64,000 nucleotides of DNA from Aliivibrio sp. EL58 (GTDB lineage Bacteria > Pseudomonadota > Gammaproteobacteria > Enterobacterales > Vibrionaceae), in NCBI RefSeq assembly GCF_900312675.1, contig NZ_OMPC01000004.1, positions 109,181 through 173,180 of the forward strand, given 5' to 3'. Below the pieces are notes generated by a model that worked only from the letters and a program-made list of their open reading frames with translations, ran no database searches and had not been told where the DNA came from. Below, piece by piece: positions 51,414 to 62,553 of this stretch (positions are counted from its first letter, which is position 1; the number at the start of each line of letters is the position of its first letter). A program made the position numbers and the translations under genes.

Positions 51414-52001
51414 ATGGATAAACCAATACTAAAAGAATCACTTCGTTTACTTTCCTCTCTTGGGAAGATCTCTTCGCGTTCAATGTTTGGTGGCTTTGGT
51501 GTCTTTATAGATGACACTATGTTTGCCCTTGTCGTTCAAGACAAACTGCATTTACGATCAAGCGAAGAAACGATTAATTTATTTAAAGAGCAAGGATTTG
51601 AACCTTACGTTTATAAAAAACGTGGTTTTCCAGTTGTTACTAAATATTTTGCTCTTCCTGAGGAGTGTTGGAATGAACCAGATTCCATCTTGCTTCAAGC
51701 TGTTATAGCTTTAGATGTCGCGAAAAAAGATAAAGAAAAACAGAAAACCGCAGAACCATCACGTATTAAAGATTTACCAAACCTTCGATTAGCTACAGAA
51801 AGAATGCTAAAGAAAGCAGGGATTAATACAGTAGAAGAACTACGTAGTACAGGCTCAGTAAATGCTTATAAAGCAATTCAACAAACTCATTCTAGCCATG
51901 TTAGTGATGAATTATTGTGGTCTCTTGAGGGAGCAATTAAAGGCACACATTGGTCTGTTGTTTCATCGGAAACAAGATGTGAACTAAGAAAGCAGTTATA
52001 A
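51414..52001 (+). CDS. tfoX: TfoX, competence regulator
   Basis: The 195-residue protein has the TfoX N-terminal domain ([38 protein letters not shown]). The C-terminal helical domain reads [17 protein letters not shown]. It matches V. cholerae TfoX closely. It activates DNA-uptake and, in vibrios, T6SS genes. A GEMM riboswitch lies upstream, linking it to c-di-GMP; a diguanylate cyclase gene follows 268 bases later. Confidence 0.92.
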   Translation: MDKPILKESLRLLSSLGKISSRSMFGGFGVFIDDTMFALVVQDKLHLRSSEETINLFKEQGFEPYVYKKRGFPVVTKYFALPEECWNEPDSILLQAVIALDVAKKDKEKQKTAEPSRIKDLPNLRLATERMLKKAGINTVEELRSTGSVNAYKAIQQTHSSHVSDELLWSLEGAIKGTHWSVVSSETRCELRKQL

Positions 52002-52268
52002 ATTAGCTCACAATAATTCTCCTTCATAATTTCAGATACTGTTCTTAGTTTTAAGCTAAAGGCAGTATCTGCATCTCCTCGTTTTAACTTATTTATTTTA
52101 CAGTTTCAAATTAAAATCATTCAGAACAAAAACTTAACCAACCAACCTTATCAATCACATCGTATTAACTTTATTGTAAATAATCTATTATTTCACCTTT
52201 AATTCAGATACCCTATATATGGTATTAAAGCCGATTAATTGGCCTAATGAATTATTGGATATTGTTAG

Positions 52269-53984
52269 ATGAACAAAAACACAATCAGCAAAAAATGGCT
52301 CTACCTACCTATCATATGCATGATATTTACTATGTCTCTTGGTTTATTTATTTTTAACTCAACACTTTCTGATTGGCTTGAAAAAAAGGTCGAAGGTGGA
52401 ATGTCTGAAGAAATCTCACGCGTCATAAAAGAAATAAATGATGATCAAGTTTCTTTTTCTGATTTAAAAGCCTTAGATGTTTATATAAAAACCAAGCTAG
52501 AACTAGCTAAAGAAGATCACGTAACAATCATCAAAGCTGATGGTACACCTATCGCAGATAGTGATATTTCTTTAGAAGCCGTATTACGACTTGAAAACCA
52601 CCTAAATAGAAAAGAAGTTGTTGACGCTAAAAACTTAAATTATGGCACCACGACCCGCTTCAGTACTTCTCGCTTTAAAAATTTACTGTATTCAGCACAA
52701 TCATTCGATTACCAAGGTCAAACTTATATTGTTAGAGTCGCGACACCATTAACGCGTATAGACGCAATGGTAGAAGAATTGATGAATATCCTAATAATTT
52801 TAATGGGTATTAATATTTCACTTGTTATTGGTTCTTCTTTATTAAGTAACAAATTGATTCAGCAGCAAGTACAAAATGAGCAAGATTTACAAGAAGATCG
52901 TATTGAACAGCGTACTCAAGAGATTGAATTATTACATCGCCTTGCCACTATGCTTGCTGCCTGTAATTCAATTAATGAAGCTCAGATGGTGGTTGAAGAT
53001 ATCCTTCCTCGAATTCTTGGTAACGTAAATGGCGTTATTTCATTAATGCGTTCTTCTCGTAACCAATTGCTTGTTAAGCTTGACTGGGGCGGAGTATGGC
53101 CAGGAAGCAAAACTTATGCACCAGAAGAGTGCTGGGCGCTACGTAAAGGTAAATTCCACCTAGCAAACGATAAGTACACAACGTTGCCTTGCTCTCATAT
53201 GTCAGCAACAGGGGAAGATCAAACACTTTGTATTCCTCTGACTGCTCATGGAAATACTATCGGTATGATGCACATCTACCTTGGTGATAAAGAAGATTTA
53301 GAGCCTGATGTACAAAAACTAGCCTTTACGGTTGCAGAACATCTCGGTCTAGCTTTAGCTAACTTAAACTTACAAGAAAAACTGAGAGAACAAGCGATCA
53401 GTGATCCATTGACCGGTTTATACAATCGCCGTTACTACGAAGAAACCATCAATCAAGAAATCATGCGTGCGCATAGACATAAACAAGAAATGTCTATTCT
53501 TATGCTAGATCTTGACCATTTCAAACGCTTTAATGACAACTACGGCCATGATGCTGGTGACTATGTCCTAAAAACTATTGGTACTTTACTGCTTAATACA
53601 ATGCGTGGCGAAGATACAATTTGTCGTCTTGGTGGTGAAGAGCTCGCTATTATCTTACCAAGTACCAATGCTGAAGACGCTCTTGCTGTAGCAAACGGGC
53701 TATGTGCTTCCGTAAGTGATCTCCACCTTGCAATTAAGGAACTATCGTTAGGGAAACTAAGTGTTTCCATCGGTATTTCTACTTACCCTAAAAATGGGCA
53801 ACAATCAGATGATTTAACCAAACTTGCTGATATTGCGCTGTATGAAGCAAAAGGGCGCGGTCGAGATCAAGCATGCCATTACGATGATTTAATTCAATCT
53901 TCTGAAGCCATTAAAGAGGCGATTGAAACTAAGTGCGATAATACAAAAACAAAAGAAACAACTGTCGTAGCCATTAACGCTTAA
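52269..53984 (+). CDS. membrane diguanylate cyclase with GAF-like domain
   Basis: The 571-residue protein has two membrane segments flanking a periplasmic domain (about residues 10-30 and 170-190). A coiled coil, a GAF-like domain (about 220-370) and a GGDEF domain follow. The active site is GGEEL (455-459). An intact inhibitory site RGED (446-449) lies five residues upstream. The last residue of the signature is Leu instead of Phe, a mild departure. It sits next to tfoX with its c-di-GMP riboswitch. Confidence 0.86.
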   Translation: MNKNTISKKWLYLPIICMIFTMSLGLFIFNSTLSDWLEKKVEGGMSEEISRVIKEINDDQVSFSDLKALDVYIKTKLELAKEDHVTIIKADGTPIADSDISLEAVLRLENHLNRKEVVDAKNLNYGTTTRFSTSRFKNLLYSAQSFDYQGQTYIVRVATPLTRIDAMVEELMNILIILMGINISLVIGSSLLSNKLIQQQVQNEQDLQEDRIEQRTQEIELLHRLATMLAACNSINEAQMVVEDILPRILGNVNGVISLMRSSRNQLLVKLDWGGVWPGSKTYAPEECWALRKGKFHLANDKYTTLPCSHMSATGEDQTLCIPLTAHGNTIGMMHIYLGDKEDLEPDVQKLAFTVAEHLGLALANLNLQEKLREQAISDPLTGLYNRRYYEETINQEIMRAHRHKQEMSILMLDLDHFKRFNDNYGHDAGDYVLKTIGTLLLNTMRGEDTICRLGGEELAIILPSTNAEDALAVANGLCASVSDLHLAIKELSLGKLSVSIGISTYPKNGQQSDDLTKLADIALYEAKGRGRDQACHYDDLIQSSEAIKEAIETKCDNTKTKETTVVAINA

Positions 53985-54013
53985 CAGTAAATATAGATGA
54001 TGAACTTAATCGC

Positions 54014-54751
54014 TTAATCGATAGGTTCATCATCTACTTGCATCATAAAATCAGTAACCCACCCAATCATTAAAATCATTAGCCAAGAAACCATGACCGA
54101 TGCTGGCACCTCAAACTTAGGAGATATAATTAAGGTTGCAAAGGCAATGACGGGTAAAAGCCACGATAGCATAGAAAGCCAATCTCTATATTTAGATCGT
54201 CCAAGACTCTGTAAACATACAATAAGACCAGTAATTGACAAGGCAACAAGTGCCGCGTGTTGTAAGCCCCCTATCCATAATGGAATAACGAGTACCAGAG
54301 GCCACCACGCATTTCGATTCACAGGTTTCCAACTTCTCGCCGCTATCCAGACCAAAATAACACTGATTATTTGAACCAATGTTAAAGAGGCACTGCCTTC
54401 TAATTTACCTTCATATTGTAAGGCCATGATCCCAGCTTCCATTGCCACCACAACCGCAATAATAAAGGCCACCAGATGAATGCTTTTTCGTCGTGAAAAA
54501 ATCACCATTAATAAGGGAAATAGAGTCCAAACAGCAATCGAGAGTGATAATGGCTGCTCACTGAGCGTTAAGCCAAACAATGACATTCCAGCAAGTAACA
54601 CCCATGTAGCAACACCACCTTGAGGAATGAGCCATAACATAGGAATGGCTAAAGCAAGTAAAGGAAGCTCTCCTCCACTAATCCCAAAAGCCAATACGCC
54701 AACAACAACAAGTAGGATACTTAATATAATAGACAACACGGTTAATACCAT
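54014..54751 (-). CDS. polytopic membrane protein of unknown function
   Basis: The 245-residue product (ATG at 54751, eight bases after GGAGG) is almost entirely hydrophobic, with about nine predicted membrane segments. No transporter signature or charged pore motif is recognised. It lies between a diguanylate cyclase gene and the ATL gene on opposite strands, so context says little. Confidence 0.72.
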   Translation of the reverse strand: MVLTVLSIILSILLVVVGVLAFGISGGELPLLALAIPMLWLIPQGGVATWVLLAGMSLFGLTLSEQPLSLSIAVWTLFPLLMVIFSRRKSIHLVAFIIAVVVAMEAGIMALQYEGKLEGSASLTLVQIISVILVWIAARSWKPVNRNAWWPLVLVIPLWIGGLQHAALVALSITGLIVCLQSLGRSKYRDWLSMLSWLLPVIAFATLIISPKFEVPASVMVSWLMILMIGWVTDFMMQVDDEPID

Positions 54752-54864
54752 CGCTAGCCCTCCTTGGTACAAAGCGGTTTACTTTGCTACTATTTCAGTT
54801 TAGCGGTAATACTTAGCTTTATCACTGACCAATCTCTCTTTTCTAATAGAAGATATTTATTTCA

Positions 54865-55167
54865 ATGGATGAATTTACTCAAAGTATTTATACGAATTTA
54901 TATTACGTACCGTCAGGCCGAGTCGTCACTTATGGACAGCTTGCAACGTTAGCAGGGTTTCCTAATCACTCACGACACGTGGGAAAAGTGTTAGCTAAAC
55001 TCCCAGAAGATACACTGTTACCTTGGTATCGAGTTGTCAATGCACAGGGGAAGATTTCATTACTAGGTGATAAATTTGAAAAACAGAGAAGATTGCTTGA
55101 AGAAGAAGGGATATTGATTCGAGAAGATGGGAAAATTTGCCATTTTAAACAAGTCGTCATGCCTTAA
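54865..55167 (+). CDS. alkyltransferase-like protein (ATL, YbaZ type)
   Basis: The 100-residue protein matches the DNA-binding domain of O6-alkylguanine transferase. The active-site PCHRV is PWYRV (residues 53-57), with Trp54 replacing the catalytic Cys. This is the hallmark of ATLs, which bind O6-alkylguanine and call in nucleotide excision repair. The order ATL-ybaY-tesB is as in E. coli. Confidence 0.9.
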   Translation: MDEFTQSIYTNLYYVPSGRVVTYGQLATLAGFPNHSRHVGKVLAKLPEDTLLPWYRVVNAQGKISLLGDKFEKQRRLLEEEGILIREDGKICHFKQVVMP

Positions 55168-55202
55168 GACACAACGGCCTGTTTACATAAAGCCAATCAA
55201 TA

Positions 55203-55706
55203 TTATTGACGAACGCCTTTTAACAATAAATCTTGTTGCATTGTTTTTGCTTCATCAGTGATCACAGCGTAGTTTGTGTCTGTTGTGAAACGTAACTTAC
55301 CATCAACTTTAATTGTTGCACGTACAGAATAGCGATGATTCGCTTGAATATCAGCCGTATCAAATTCTAAAGAATAATCAAATGGTGATGACTTTTCTGC
55401 CGCTTCAAAAGTTTGCTCAGCAATCGTTTTTGATGGTGCATCCGCTAAAGACACATCAGCCAATGTTACGGTAATCACCGCGTTTGCAGGTAAAGCAATA
55501 CGCTCACGGTAACCAACACTACCTGTCACTAATTGTGTTTCAGATGCTTCAATTACTTCAGTGCCAGACGCATCTGTTTGAGCCATATCTTCTTGCACTA
55601 CCACTTCTTGCTTAACCACTTCTTTTTCTGCTTTATCTGTTGAATTGCAGCCAACCATCGTGATCCCTGTCGCTACAGAAAAAGCAATTAATAATGATTT
55701 TTTCAT
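55203..55706 (-). CDS. ybaY: YbaY-family lipoprotein
   Basis: The 167-residue protein (ATG at 55706 after AAGAGAGAA) has a lipobox ending in TMVGC and the YbaY domain: GSVGYRERIALPANAVITVTL and YSVRATIKVDGKLRF. Function is not established. It is divergent from tesB, as in enterics. A longer frame from 55742 lacks a plausible lipoprotein signal at its own start. Confidence 0.85.
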   Translation of the reverse strand: MKKSLLIAFSVATGITMVGCNSTDKAEKEVVKQEVVVQEDMAQTDASGTEVIEASETQLVTGSVGYRERIALPANAVITVTLADVSLADAPSKTIAEQTFEAAEKSSPFDYSLEFDTADIQANHRYSVRATIKVDGKLRFTTDTNYAVITDEAKTMQQDLLLKGVRQ

Positions 55707-55941
55707 GTTTTTCTCTCTTATAATATTATCGTTATCTAACAAACTGACACGAATATAGACCTAATATCTCACCGTGTCTGCTTAACGACTTCATCTTTGA
55801 CAGAAAACTAACTCAACCAGAGTAAAATTGCACAGTTTTGATACAAATCTGACTCAGTTAACATAGTGTTTAACTTATTGAACTGAACCTGAATCTGACT
55901 CACAATAGAGTAATCACGTCAGAGGCATTAAGGCATATAGA

Positions 55942-56805
55942 ATGAATAAACCATTAAATGAATTACTTACACTATTGCAGTTAGAACAATTAGAACAAGG
56001 CTTATTTAGAGGTCAAAGTGAAAATCTTGGATTGCCACAAGTGTATGGTGGCCAAGTCATTGGGCAGGCACTTTCTGCTGCTCGTTATACTGTTGATAAT
56101 GCTAGAACCGTTCACTCTTTCCATAGCTACTTTCTTTATCCTGGCGATCCAGAAAAAGCGATTATTTATGATGTGGAAAATTTAAGAGATGGCAGAAGCT
56201 TCAGCACACGTCGCGTTAAAGCGATTCAAAATGGCCGACCTATCTTTTACTTAACCGCTTCTTATCACGGTGATGAGCCGGGCTTTGAGCACCAATCAAG
56301 TATGCCTGATATCGCAGGGCCTGAAAATTTCGCCTCAGAAACACAACTTGCAGAAGCCATTAAACACGTCCTTCCACCCGCGGTTCAAAAAATATTTTGT
56401 GGTGAAAAACCAATTGAAGTTCGTCCTGTTAATATTGTTAATCCACTAGCCCCTAAAAAAGCGGCGCCAACACAACATCTGTGGATTAAGGCCAATGGTG
56501 AGCTACCAGCCGACCAATTAATCCATCAATACTTATTAGCTTATGCATCTGATTGGGGATTCTTACCAACCGCCCTTCATCCACATGAAGTCAGCTTATT
56601 AACGCCAAACTTCCAAGTGGCGACGATTGACCATTCAATGTGGTTCCACCGTCCATTTAAGATGGATGAATGGTTGTTGTACTCTATTGAAAGTACCAAT
56701 GCGAGTGGTTCTCGTGGCCTAGTTCGTGGGGAAATATTCAATCAAAAAGGTGAACTTGTTGCATCAGCTATGCAGGAAGGCGTGATGAGAATGAAGAAAA
56801 AATAA
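55942..56805 (+). CDS. tesB: acyl-CoA thioesterase II
   Basis: The 287-residue double-hotdog protein hydrolyses acyl-CoA. It matches Tes[52 protein letters not shown] and [18 protein letters not shown]. Length equals the E. coli enzyme (286). Confidence 0.94.
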   Translation: MNKPLNELLTLLQLEQLEQGLFRGQSENLGLPQVYGGQVIGQALSAARYTVDNARTVHSFHSYFLYPGDPEKAIIYDVENLRDGRSFSTRRVKAIQNGRPIFYLTASYHGDEPGFEHQSSMPDIAGPENFASETQLAEAIKHVLPPAVQKIFCGEKPIEVRPVNIVNPLAPKKAAPTQHLWIKANGELPADQLIHQYLLAYASDWGFLPTALHPHEVSLLTPNFQVATIDHSMWFHRPFKMDEWLLYSIESTNASGSRGLVRGEIFNQKGELVASAMQEGVMRMKKK

Positions 56806-56884
56806 ACCCACCTCTTCAATCATATAATTTATCGGTCAGGTAGTTACCACCTGACCTTCTTTTTCACACATAATTACCATATAA

Positions 56885-57352
56885 CTATAACGGTAGCTCT
56901 GTTGTATATTTTAGAGGCTCCATCGCAAATGTACTGGTGACATTCGAGATCCCATCAACACTGTTGACTAGTTTTTTATAAAAACCATCGAAGGCTTTCA
57001 TGTCTGCTGATAACACTTTCATCATGTAATCATACTCTCCCGCCATTCGATAAAATTCCATCACTTCAGGGAAATCCGAAACAGTATCCACAAATTGGTT
57101 ATACCACTCTTGTGAGTGATTGGATGTTTTTATCAATACAAATGCATTAAAGCTTAACCCTAATTTTTCAGGATTAAGTAAAGCTACTTTCTTTTCAATC
57201 ACCCCATCTTCTTCTAGACGTTTTAATCGCTTCCAACACGGTGTTGTAGTTAAGTTAACCGCTTCTGCTAAATCATGTAACGAGATGGTGCTGTCTTTTT
57301 GCAGTAACGAAAGTAAGGTAGTATCGACCTTATCTAGCTCATGCTTTCCCAT
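56885..57352 (-). CDS. decR: Lrp-family regulator DecR/CyuR (YbaO type)
   Basis: The 155-residue protein has an AsnC/Lrp helix-turn-helix ([26 protein letters not shown]) and a RAM ligand domain. The block [11 protein letters not shown]...FYKKLVNSV resembles E. coli DecR (YbaO), which senses cysteine and activates a cysteine desulfidase operon. It is divergent from a PLP cysteine-lyase-like gene, and an 11-bp inverted repeat lies between them, as expected for local control. Confidence 0.86.
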   Translation of the reverse strand: MGKHELDKVDTTLLSLLQKDSTISLHDLAEAVNLTTTPCWKRLKRLEEDGVIEKKVALLNPEKLGLSFNAFVLIKTSNHSQEWYNQFVDTVSDFPEVMEFYRMAGEYDYMMKVLSADMKAFDGFYKKLVNSVDGISNVTSTFAMEPLKYTTELPL

Positions 57353-57366
57353 AAAAACTCCAAAAT

Positions 57367-57420
57367 AGAAAAACTTTCTCTTTTATACTTAATTTAAAGT
57401 AAATATAGCAAAGTTTTTCT
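57367..57420. promoter_or_regulatory. inverted repeat between decR and the lyase gene, probable operator
   Basis: AGAAAAACTTT (57367-57377) and AAAGTTTTTCT (57410-57420) are perfect complements 32 bases apart. Two half-sites spaced three to four helical turns fit an Lrp-type oligomer. Confidence 0.55.
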
Positions 57421-57484
57421 CAACGTACAGAGGTAAATTAATCACATCGCTACTATTTGCATTAACAGTATTAAGGAAAGCATT

Positions 57485-58549
57485 ATGTGTACAGATCATA
57501 ACTGGATTAACAACGCTATTCGTAAAATTGAAGCGGACTACCAACGCTCTGCAGATACGCACCTTATTAAACTTGATTTACCTATGCTTGATGGCATTGA
57601 TTTGTACCTAAAAGATGAAAGTACACACCCAACAGGCTCTCTTAAGCATCGCTTAGCTCGTTCTCTTTTCCTTTATGCCATTTCTAATGGTTGGATTGGT
57701 CCAAATACGCCAATTATTGAATCTTCATCAGGTAGCACTGCGGTGTCAGAGGCTTACTTTGCCCGCCTACTTGGTTTGCCATTCATTGCTGTTGTTCCTC
57801 GTAAAACAGCAAGCAAAAAGATCGAGATGATCAATTTTTACGGTGGCAAAGCACATTTTGTAGAACGTTCTGATGAAATTTATGCTGAATCTCGTCGACT
57901 TGCAGAAGAGTTAAATGGTCACTATATGGACCAATTTACTTACGCAGAGCGTGCAACAGATTGGCGTGGAAACAACAACATTGCCGATAGTATTTTTAGT
58001 CAAATGCAATTAGAAGATCACCCAGAACCAACGTGGATCATAATGAACCCAGGTACTGGCGGTACCTCTGCAACCATCGGTCGTTTTATTCGTTACCAAA
58101 AATACAATACTAAATTGTGTGTCGTCGACCCTGAAAATTCAGTTTTCCATGAGTTCTATAAAACGGGCAATAAAGAGCTAACATTAGAGTGTGGCAGTAA
58201 AATCGAAGGCATTGGCCGTCCTCGTGTAGAGCCAAGCTTTATTCCTGGAGTTATCGATGAAATGCGCACGATTCCAGATGTAGCAAGTGTAGCAACAGCG
58301 CGTTGGCTAGAAAGCATCCTCGGCAGAAAAGCGGGAGCATCTACTGGTACTAACCTATTTGGCGCGTTGCAATTGGCTTGTGAAATGCAACAACGTGGTG
58401 AGAAAGGCTCAATCGTGACTTTACTGTGTGATAGCGGCGAGAGATACCTTGATACCTACTATAATGATCAATGGGTGGCTAATAACATTGGCGACTTAAC
58501 TCCGTTTTTAGCACAACTAAGCCGCTTTGAGAAAACGGGTCAATTATAA
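57485..58549 (+). CDS. PLP-dependent cysteine synthase/lyase family enzyme
   Basis: The 354-residue fold-type II PLP enzyme has the PLP lysine in [10 protein letters not shown], the phosphate-binding region [11 protein letters not shown], and the substrate loop [12 protein letters not shown]. It is longer than cysteine synthase and the LKHR context differs. With a DecR-type activator divergent to it, L-cysteine breakdown (desulfhydrase) is the best guess. D-cysteine or another beta-substituted alanine is possible. Substrate is inferred from neighbours only. Confidence 0.8.
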   Translation: MCTDHNWINNAIRKIEADYQRSADTHLIKLDLPMLDGIDLYLKDESTHPTGSLKHRLARSLFLYAISNGWIGPNTPIIESSSGSTAVSEAYFARLLGLPFIAVVPRKTASKKIEMINFYGGKAHFVERSDEIYAESRRLAEELNGHYMDQFTYAERATDWRGNNNIADSIFSQMQLEDHPEPTWIIMNPGTGGTSATIGRFIRYQKYNTKLCVVDPENSVFHEFYKTGNKELTLECGSKIEGIGRPRVEPSFIPGVIDEMRTIPDVASVATARWLESILGRKAGASTGTNLFGALQLACEMQQRGEKGSIVTLLCDSGERYLDTYYNDQWVANNIGDLTPFLAQLSRFEKTGQL

Positions 58550-58604
58550 AAAACCAATAAAATAATAACGTCCCGTTAGGATTAAACCAATAGGTAATAA
58601 CAAT

Positions 58605-58633
58605 AAAAGCCATCGATCATCGGTGGCTTTTTT
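58605..58633 (+). terminator. terminator after the lyase gene
   Basis: AAAAGCCA-CCGAT-like stem (AAGCCATCGAT / ATCGGTGGCTT) is followed by T residues. Confidence 0.8.
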
Positions 58634-58675
58634 ATTACAATACCAATAAATAATCCTACTGAGATTCATTCTATT

Positions 58676-59359
58676 ATGTCTACAGCAATCGTTGTATTTA
58701 GTGGCGGTCAAGATTCCACTACCTGTTTAATTCAAGCACTTACTCAATATGATCATGTTCATTGTATTACTTTTGATTATGGCCAACGTCATAATCAGGA
58801 AATTGAAGTAGCCAAAAAAGTCGCGCTTGAACTGGGTGCAGCCTCTCACAAAGTGATGGATGTCGGTTTACTTAATGAGCTTGCTGTTAGTTCATTAACT
58901 CGCGATAACATTCCTGTCTCTCACGAACTGCAAGAAAATGGCCTACCAAATTCGTTTGTTCCTGGTCGTAATATTCTATTTTTAACCCTTGCTGGTATTT
59001 ACGCTTATCAATTAGGTGCTGAATCTGTGATCACTGGTGTGTGTGAAACTGATTTTTCTGGCTACCCTGATTGCCGTGATGAGTTTGTAAAATCAATCAA
59101 CCAATCTCTCGTCTTAGGTATGGATCGTAAACTTCGTATTGATACGCCATTGATGTGGCTAAACAAAGCTGAAACGTGGGCACTGGCTGATAAATACGGA
59201 AAGCTAGACTATGTTCGCAACCAAACACTAACCTGCTATAACGGTGTGATTGGTGACGGCTGTGGTGATTGTCCATCGTGTGACTTACGTAGGAATGGTC
59301 TAGATGAGTATTTAGAAAATAAAGACGCAGTAATGGCTGATTTAAACGCTAAGCTGTAA
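58676..59359 (+). CDS. queC: QueC, 7-cyano-7-deazaguanine synthase
   Basis: The 227-residue enzyme makes preQ0 in queuosine synthesis. It has the ATP-pyrophosphatase loop SGGQDSTTC (residues 9-17) and four C-terminal zinc cysteines in [16 protein letters not shown]. The [13 protein letters not shown] block is also typical. I see no preQ1 riboswitch upstream. The decR-queC neighbourhood is shared with enterics. Confidence 0.95.
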   Translation: MSTAIVVFSGGQDSTTCLIQALTQYDHVHCITFDYGQRHNQEIEVAKKVALELGAASHKVMDVGLLNELAVSSLTRDNIPVSHELQENGLPNSFVPGRNILFLTLAGIYAYQLGAESVITGVCETDFSGYPDCRDEFVKSINQSLVLGMDRKLRIDTPLMWLNKAETWALADKYGKLDYVRNQTLTCYNGVIGDGCGDCPSCDLRRNGLDEYLENKDAVMADLNAKL

Positions 59360-59380
59360 GTATAATTATTTAATTAAAAA

Positions 59381-59417
59381 AAAGGCCATCACTTCAAAGT
59401 AAGTAATGGCCTTTCTT
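59381..59417. terminator. terminator between queC and the RND operon
   Basis: AAAGGCCAT.ACTT...AAGT.ATGGCCTTT has A and T runs on either side, between convergent genes. Confidence 0.85.
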
Positions 59418-59440
59418 TTTATCGAATTATCACTTCAATA

Positions 59441-62400
59441 TTAATGCGAAATACGCCCTGTAATATCATGATCTAATTCTTTATTTAATAACGCTTCCAC
59501 ATGACCTGGAGAGTGCGTCTGTCCTGAAATTAATCGATACATCGCAGGGATAACAAATAACGTTACCAAAGTCGCAAAGGCCATACCAAAGAAGATAACC
59601 GTACCTACTGCCACTCGGCTTTCATAACCAGCGCCTGTAGACATGATCAATGGAATAGCACCTGCTAATGTCGTAAATGCTGTCATTAAAATAGGACGTA
59701 AACGACGAGCTGATGCATCAATAATCGCTTGTTCTAGCTCTATGCCTTTATCTCGCAACTGGTTCGCAAACTCAACAATCAAGATACCGTTTTTGGTTAC
59801 CATTCCGATCAACATAATCATACCAATCTGGCTATAAATATTCAGTCCTTGGCCCATAATCACTAGCCCTAAGAAACCACCAAATACCCCCATTGGAACA
59901 GTAAACATCACCACCATTGGGTTAATAAAGCTTTCAAATTGTGCCGCAAGAACAAGATAAGCAACGAGCAGCGCCAATCCAAATACTACCAAAATACTTG
60001 ATTGGTTTTCTTTAAAGTCTTTAGACTCGCCGGTATAAGCTACTGAAATATCACTCGGTAACATTTCAATCGCTTTCGCATCCAAATAATCCAGAGCATC
60101 ACCTAGCGTTGCACCATCTTTTAGGTTGGCACTTAAGGTAATGGATTTCTGTTTATTGGTGTGTGATAGACGAATAGCAGACGCAACTTCATTGATTTTA
60201 GTTACCGTATCAAGAGTAACTAATTCCCCAGTCGCCGTTCTCATGTAAATTTGGCTAAGATCCGCAGCATTATTGAAGCTATTTTCATCACCTCGTAAAT
60301 ACACATCGTACTCTTCGCCACGATCCACATACGTTGTTTCACTTTTACCACCAAGCATGATCTCAAGGGTATCTGAAATATCAGAGATCTTAATGCCTAA
60401 CTCTGCAGCACGGTTGCGATCAACTGACACAACTAACTCTGGTGTTTTTTCAGAATAGTTAATGTCTGCACCTTCCATCAATGGGCTATTATTCGCTTCT
60501 GCTTTTAATACATCACCCCATTTTTGTAGCTCTTTGTAATCTGAACCGCCAAGCACAAATTGCACAGGCTCACTTGAACCACCACGGAAGCCTGGCATCA
60601 TTGGGAATACACGAACATCTGGAATATCGACTAAGGTTTTACGAATTAAGCCTAATCCTTCTTGAGCGGTCAGATCTCTGTCTGCCCAATCTTCTAAGAT
60701 CATGATAACAAAACCAGTCTGGTCGCCTGCATTACCACCAAATGCAGGTGATTGAATACTGAATGATTTTAAGAATCCTTGACCAAGTAATGGCATCAAT
60801 CTCTCTTCAACAATATCCATGTTTGAGCTCATTCGGTTATAACTGGTAGCATCAGCACCACGAACAAACGCAAATAATACACCACGGTCTTCTTGCGGTG
60901 TTAATTGTGATGGGACTTGCTGCATTAGCCCATAGCTACCGCCAATACAGGCTAAGATAATCACAGGAGCCAATAGACGCCATGCCACCGCTTTACTAAC
61001 CGATTTACGATAACCTCTTTCTAAACTAGCGAACAGTTTGTCGACAAAGAGATTAAAACGATTTGGTTTAACATTCGCTTTTAAGATCTTGCTGCCTAAC
61101 ACTGGAGTCAGCGTTAAAGCTATCAAAGAAGAAAATAAGACCGACATCGCAAGCAATACTGAGAACTCAGTAAATAGTAGACCAACCATACCATCCATAA
61201 ATGAGATCGGCAAGAATACCATTACCAGAACCAAGGTCGTTGCTATTACAGCAAAACCCACTTCTCTTGTACCTTTATAGGCGGCTAATAGTGGCGACTC
61301 CCCTTTTTCTAAATGATGGAAAATGTTCTCTACGACCACAATGGCATCATCAACCACTAGACCAATCGATAAGATCAGTGCCATTAAGGTGATTAAGTTA
61401 ATTGAAAAACCAAAGTAATACGCCGCCATAAACGACGAAATTAATGAAACGGGTACGGTAACTGCCGGTATTAACGTTGCTCGTGCTTGGCCAATAAAGA
61501 TATAGAGCACTAAGATAACCAAACCACCCGTAATAAAGAGTGTGCTGTATACCTCAGAAATCGAGCGATCAATAAACACGGTAGAGTCATAATCAATGGC
61601 TAAACGAGTACCTTCAGGTAGAAACTGTTGGATCTTCTCTACTTCTTCATGAACTAAATTCGCCACATCTAATGGATTCGCATCAGATTGTGGAACAATG
61701 CCCATGCTTACGTTAACAACACCATCACTTTTAAAGGTCGAATTTTCGTTTTCTGCACCGATAAACACATCTGCAACGTCTTTTAGATAAATTGATGTTC
61801 CATCGCTGGCGGTTTTAACTACAAGATAATTAAAGTCTTCTGCTTGGTTATAGAGGCGCTCAGTTCGAACCGACATCACAATGGCGTCGTTACGTACTTC
61901 ACCACCCGGGCTTTCGATATTCTCAGAACGAAGTGCTGCGGTAATATCAGAAGCAATAACGCCTCGCCCTGCCATTAAATCAGGTTTGAGCTTTACATAC
62001 ATAACCTTGTAAAGACCACCTGAAATATCAACCGAACTCACACCTGTAATCAAACTAAAACGGTCAACCAATACACGCTCGGTGTAATCGGTAAGCTCAG
62101 TTCGATCCATAACGCTTGAACTTAAATTGATATATAAAGACGCTTCGCCACTGCCGTTATTCTTAAAGACAACTGGATCATCCGCTTCATCAGGCAAACT
62201 TCGCTGGGCACGAGCTACCGCATCACGAATATCACTCACACCGGTATTTAAGTCGTAACCTAAATCAAAGGTAATGGTAATACGAGACATGCTGTTACGA
62301 GTGGTTGACTCTATTTCATCAATACCACTAATACCTGAAAGCTGATCTTCCAATACAGTCGTGATCTGACTTTCAATAATCGTCGCCGAAGCGCCTTCAT

Positions 62401-62551
62401 AACGAGTACTAATAGAAACCACAGGGCTTTCAATATCAGGCATTTCACGTACGGCTAGTTTACTAAACGACACCGCACCAAACACACACAACAACAAACT
62501 TAAAACAATGGCAACCACGGGCCTTTTTACTGAGGTATCAGATAACCACAT
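59441..62551 (-). CDS. RND-family efflux pump inner-membrane transporter
   Basis: The 1036-residue protein is a full-length HAE1-type RND pump with twelve membrane segments and two large periplasmic loops. Seen motifs are LAVREMPDIE near the N-terminus, LSIGLVVDDAIVVVENIFHHLEKGESPLLAAYKG (the TM4 DD proton relay) and GMVTKNGILIVEFANQL. Proton influx would drive export of drugs or detergents through an outer-membrane channel encoded elsewhere. The adaptor gene is upstream, two bases away. A specific Vex name cannot be assigned. Confidence 0.93.
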   Translation of the reverse strand: MWLSDTSVKRPVVAIVLSLLLCVFGAVSFSKLAVREMPDIESPVVSISTRYEGASATIIESQITTVLEDQLSGISGIDEIESTTRNSMSRITITFDLGYDLNTGVSDIRDAVARAQRSLPDEADDPVVFKNNGSGEASLYINLSSSVMDRTELTDYTERVLVDRFSLITGVSSVDISGGLYKVMYVKLKPDLMAGRGVIASDITAALRSENIESPGGEVRNDAIVMSVRTERLYNQAEDFNYLVVKTASDGTSIYLKDVADVFIGAENENSTFKSDGVVNVSMGIVPQSDANPLDVANLVHEEVEKIQQFLPEGTRLAIDYDSTVFIDRSISEVYSTLFITGGLVILVLYIFIGQARATLIPAVTVPVSLISSFMAAYYFGFSINLITLMALILSIGLVVDDAIVVVENIFHHLEKGESPLLAAYKGTREVGFAVIATTLVLVMVFLPISFMDGMVGLLFTEFSVLLAMSVLFSSLIALTLTPVLGSKILKANVKPNRFNLFVDKLFASLERGYRKSVSKAVAWRLLAPVIILACIGGSYGLMQQVPSQLTPQEDRGVLFAFVRGADATSYNRMSSNMDIVEERLMPLLGQGFLKSFSIQSPAFGGNAGDQTGFVIMILEDWADRDLTAQEGLGLIRKTLVDIPDVRVFPMMPGFRGGSSEPVQFVLGGSDYKELQKWGDVLKAEANNSPLMEGADINYSEKTPELVVSVDRNRAAELGIKISDISDTLEIMLGGKSETTYVDRGEEYDVYLRGDENSFNNAADLSQIYMRTATGELVTLDTVTKINEVASAIRLSHTNKQKSITLSANLKDGATLGDALDYLDAKAIEMLPSDISVAYTGESKDFKENQSSILVVFGLALLVAYLVLAAQFESFINPMVVMFTVPMGVFGGFLGLVIMGQGLNIYSQIGMIMLIGMVTKNGILIVEFANQLRDKGIELEQAIIDASARRLRPILMTAFTTLAGAIPLIMSTGAGYESRVAVGTVIFFGMAFATLVTLFVIPAMYRLISGQTHSPGHVEALLNKELDHDITGRISH

Positions 62552-62553
62552 GA

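Noticed and set aside
58550..58675. preQ1 riboswitch upstream of queC
   Set aside because: I see only the upstream gene's terminator and no aptamer-like core.
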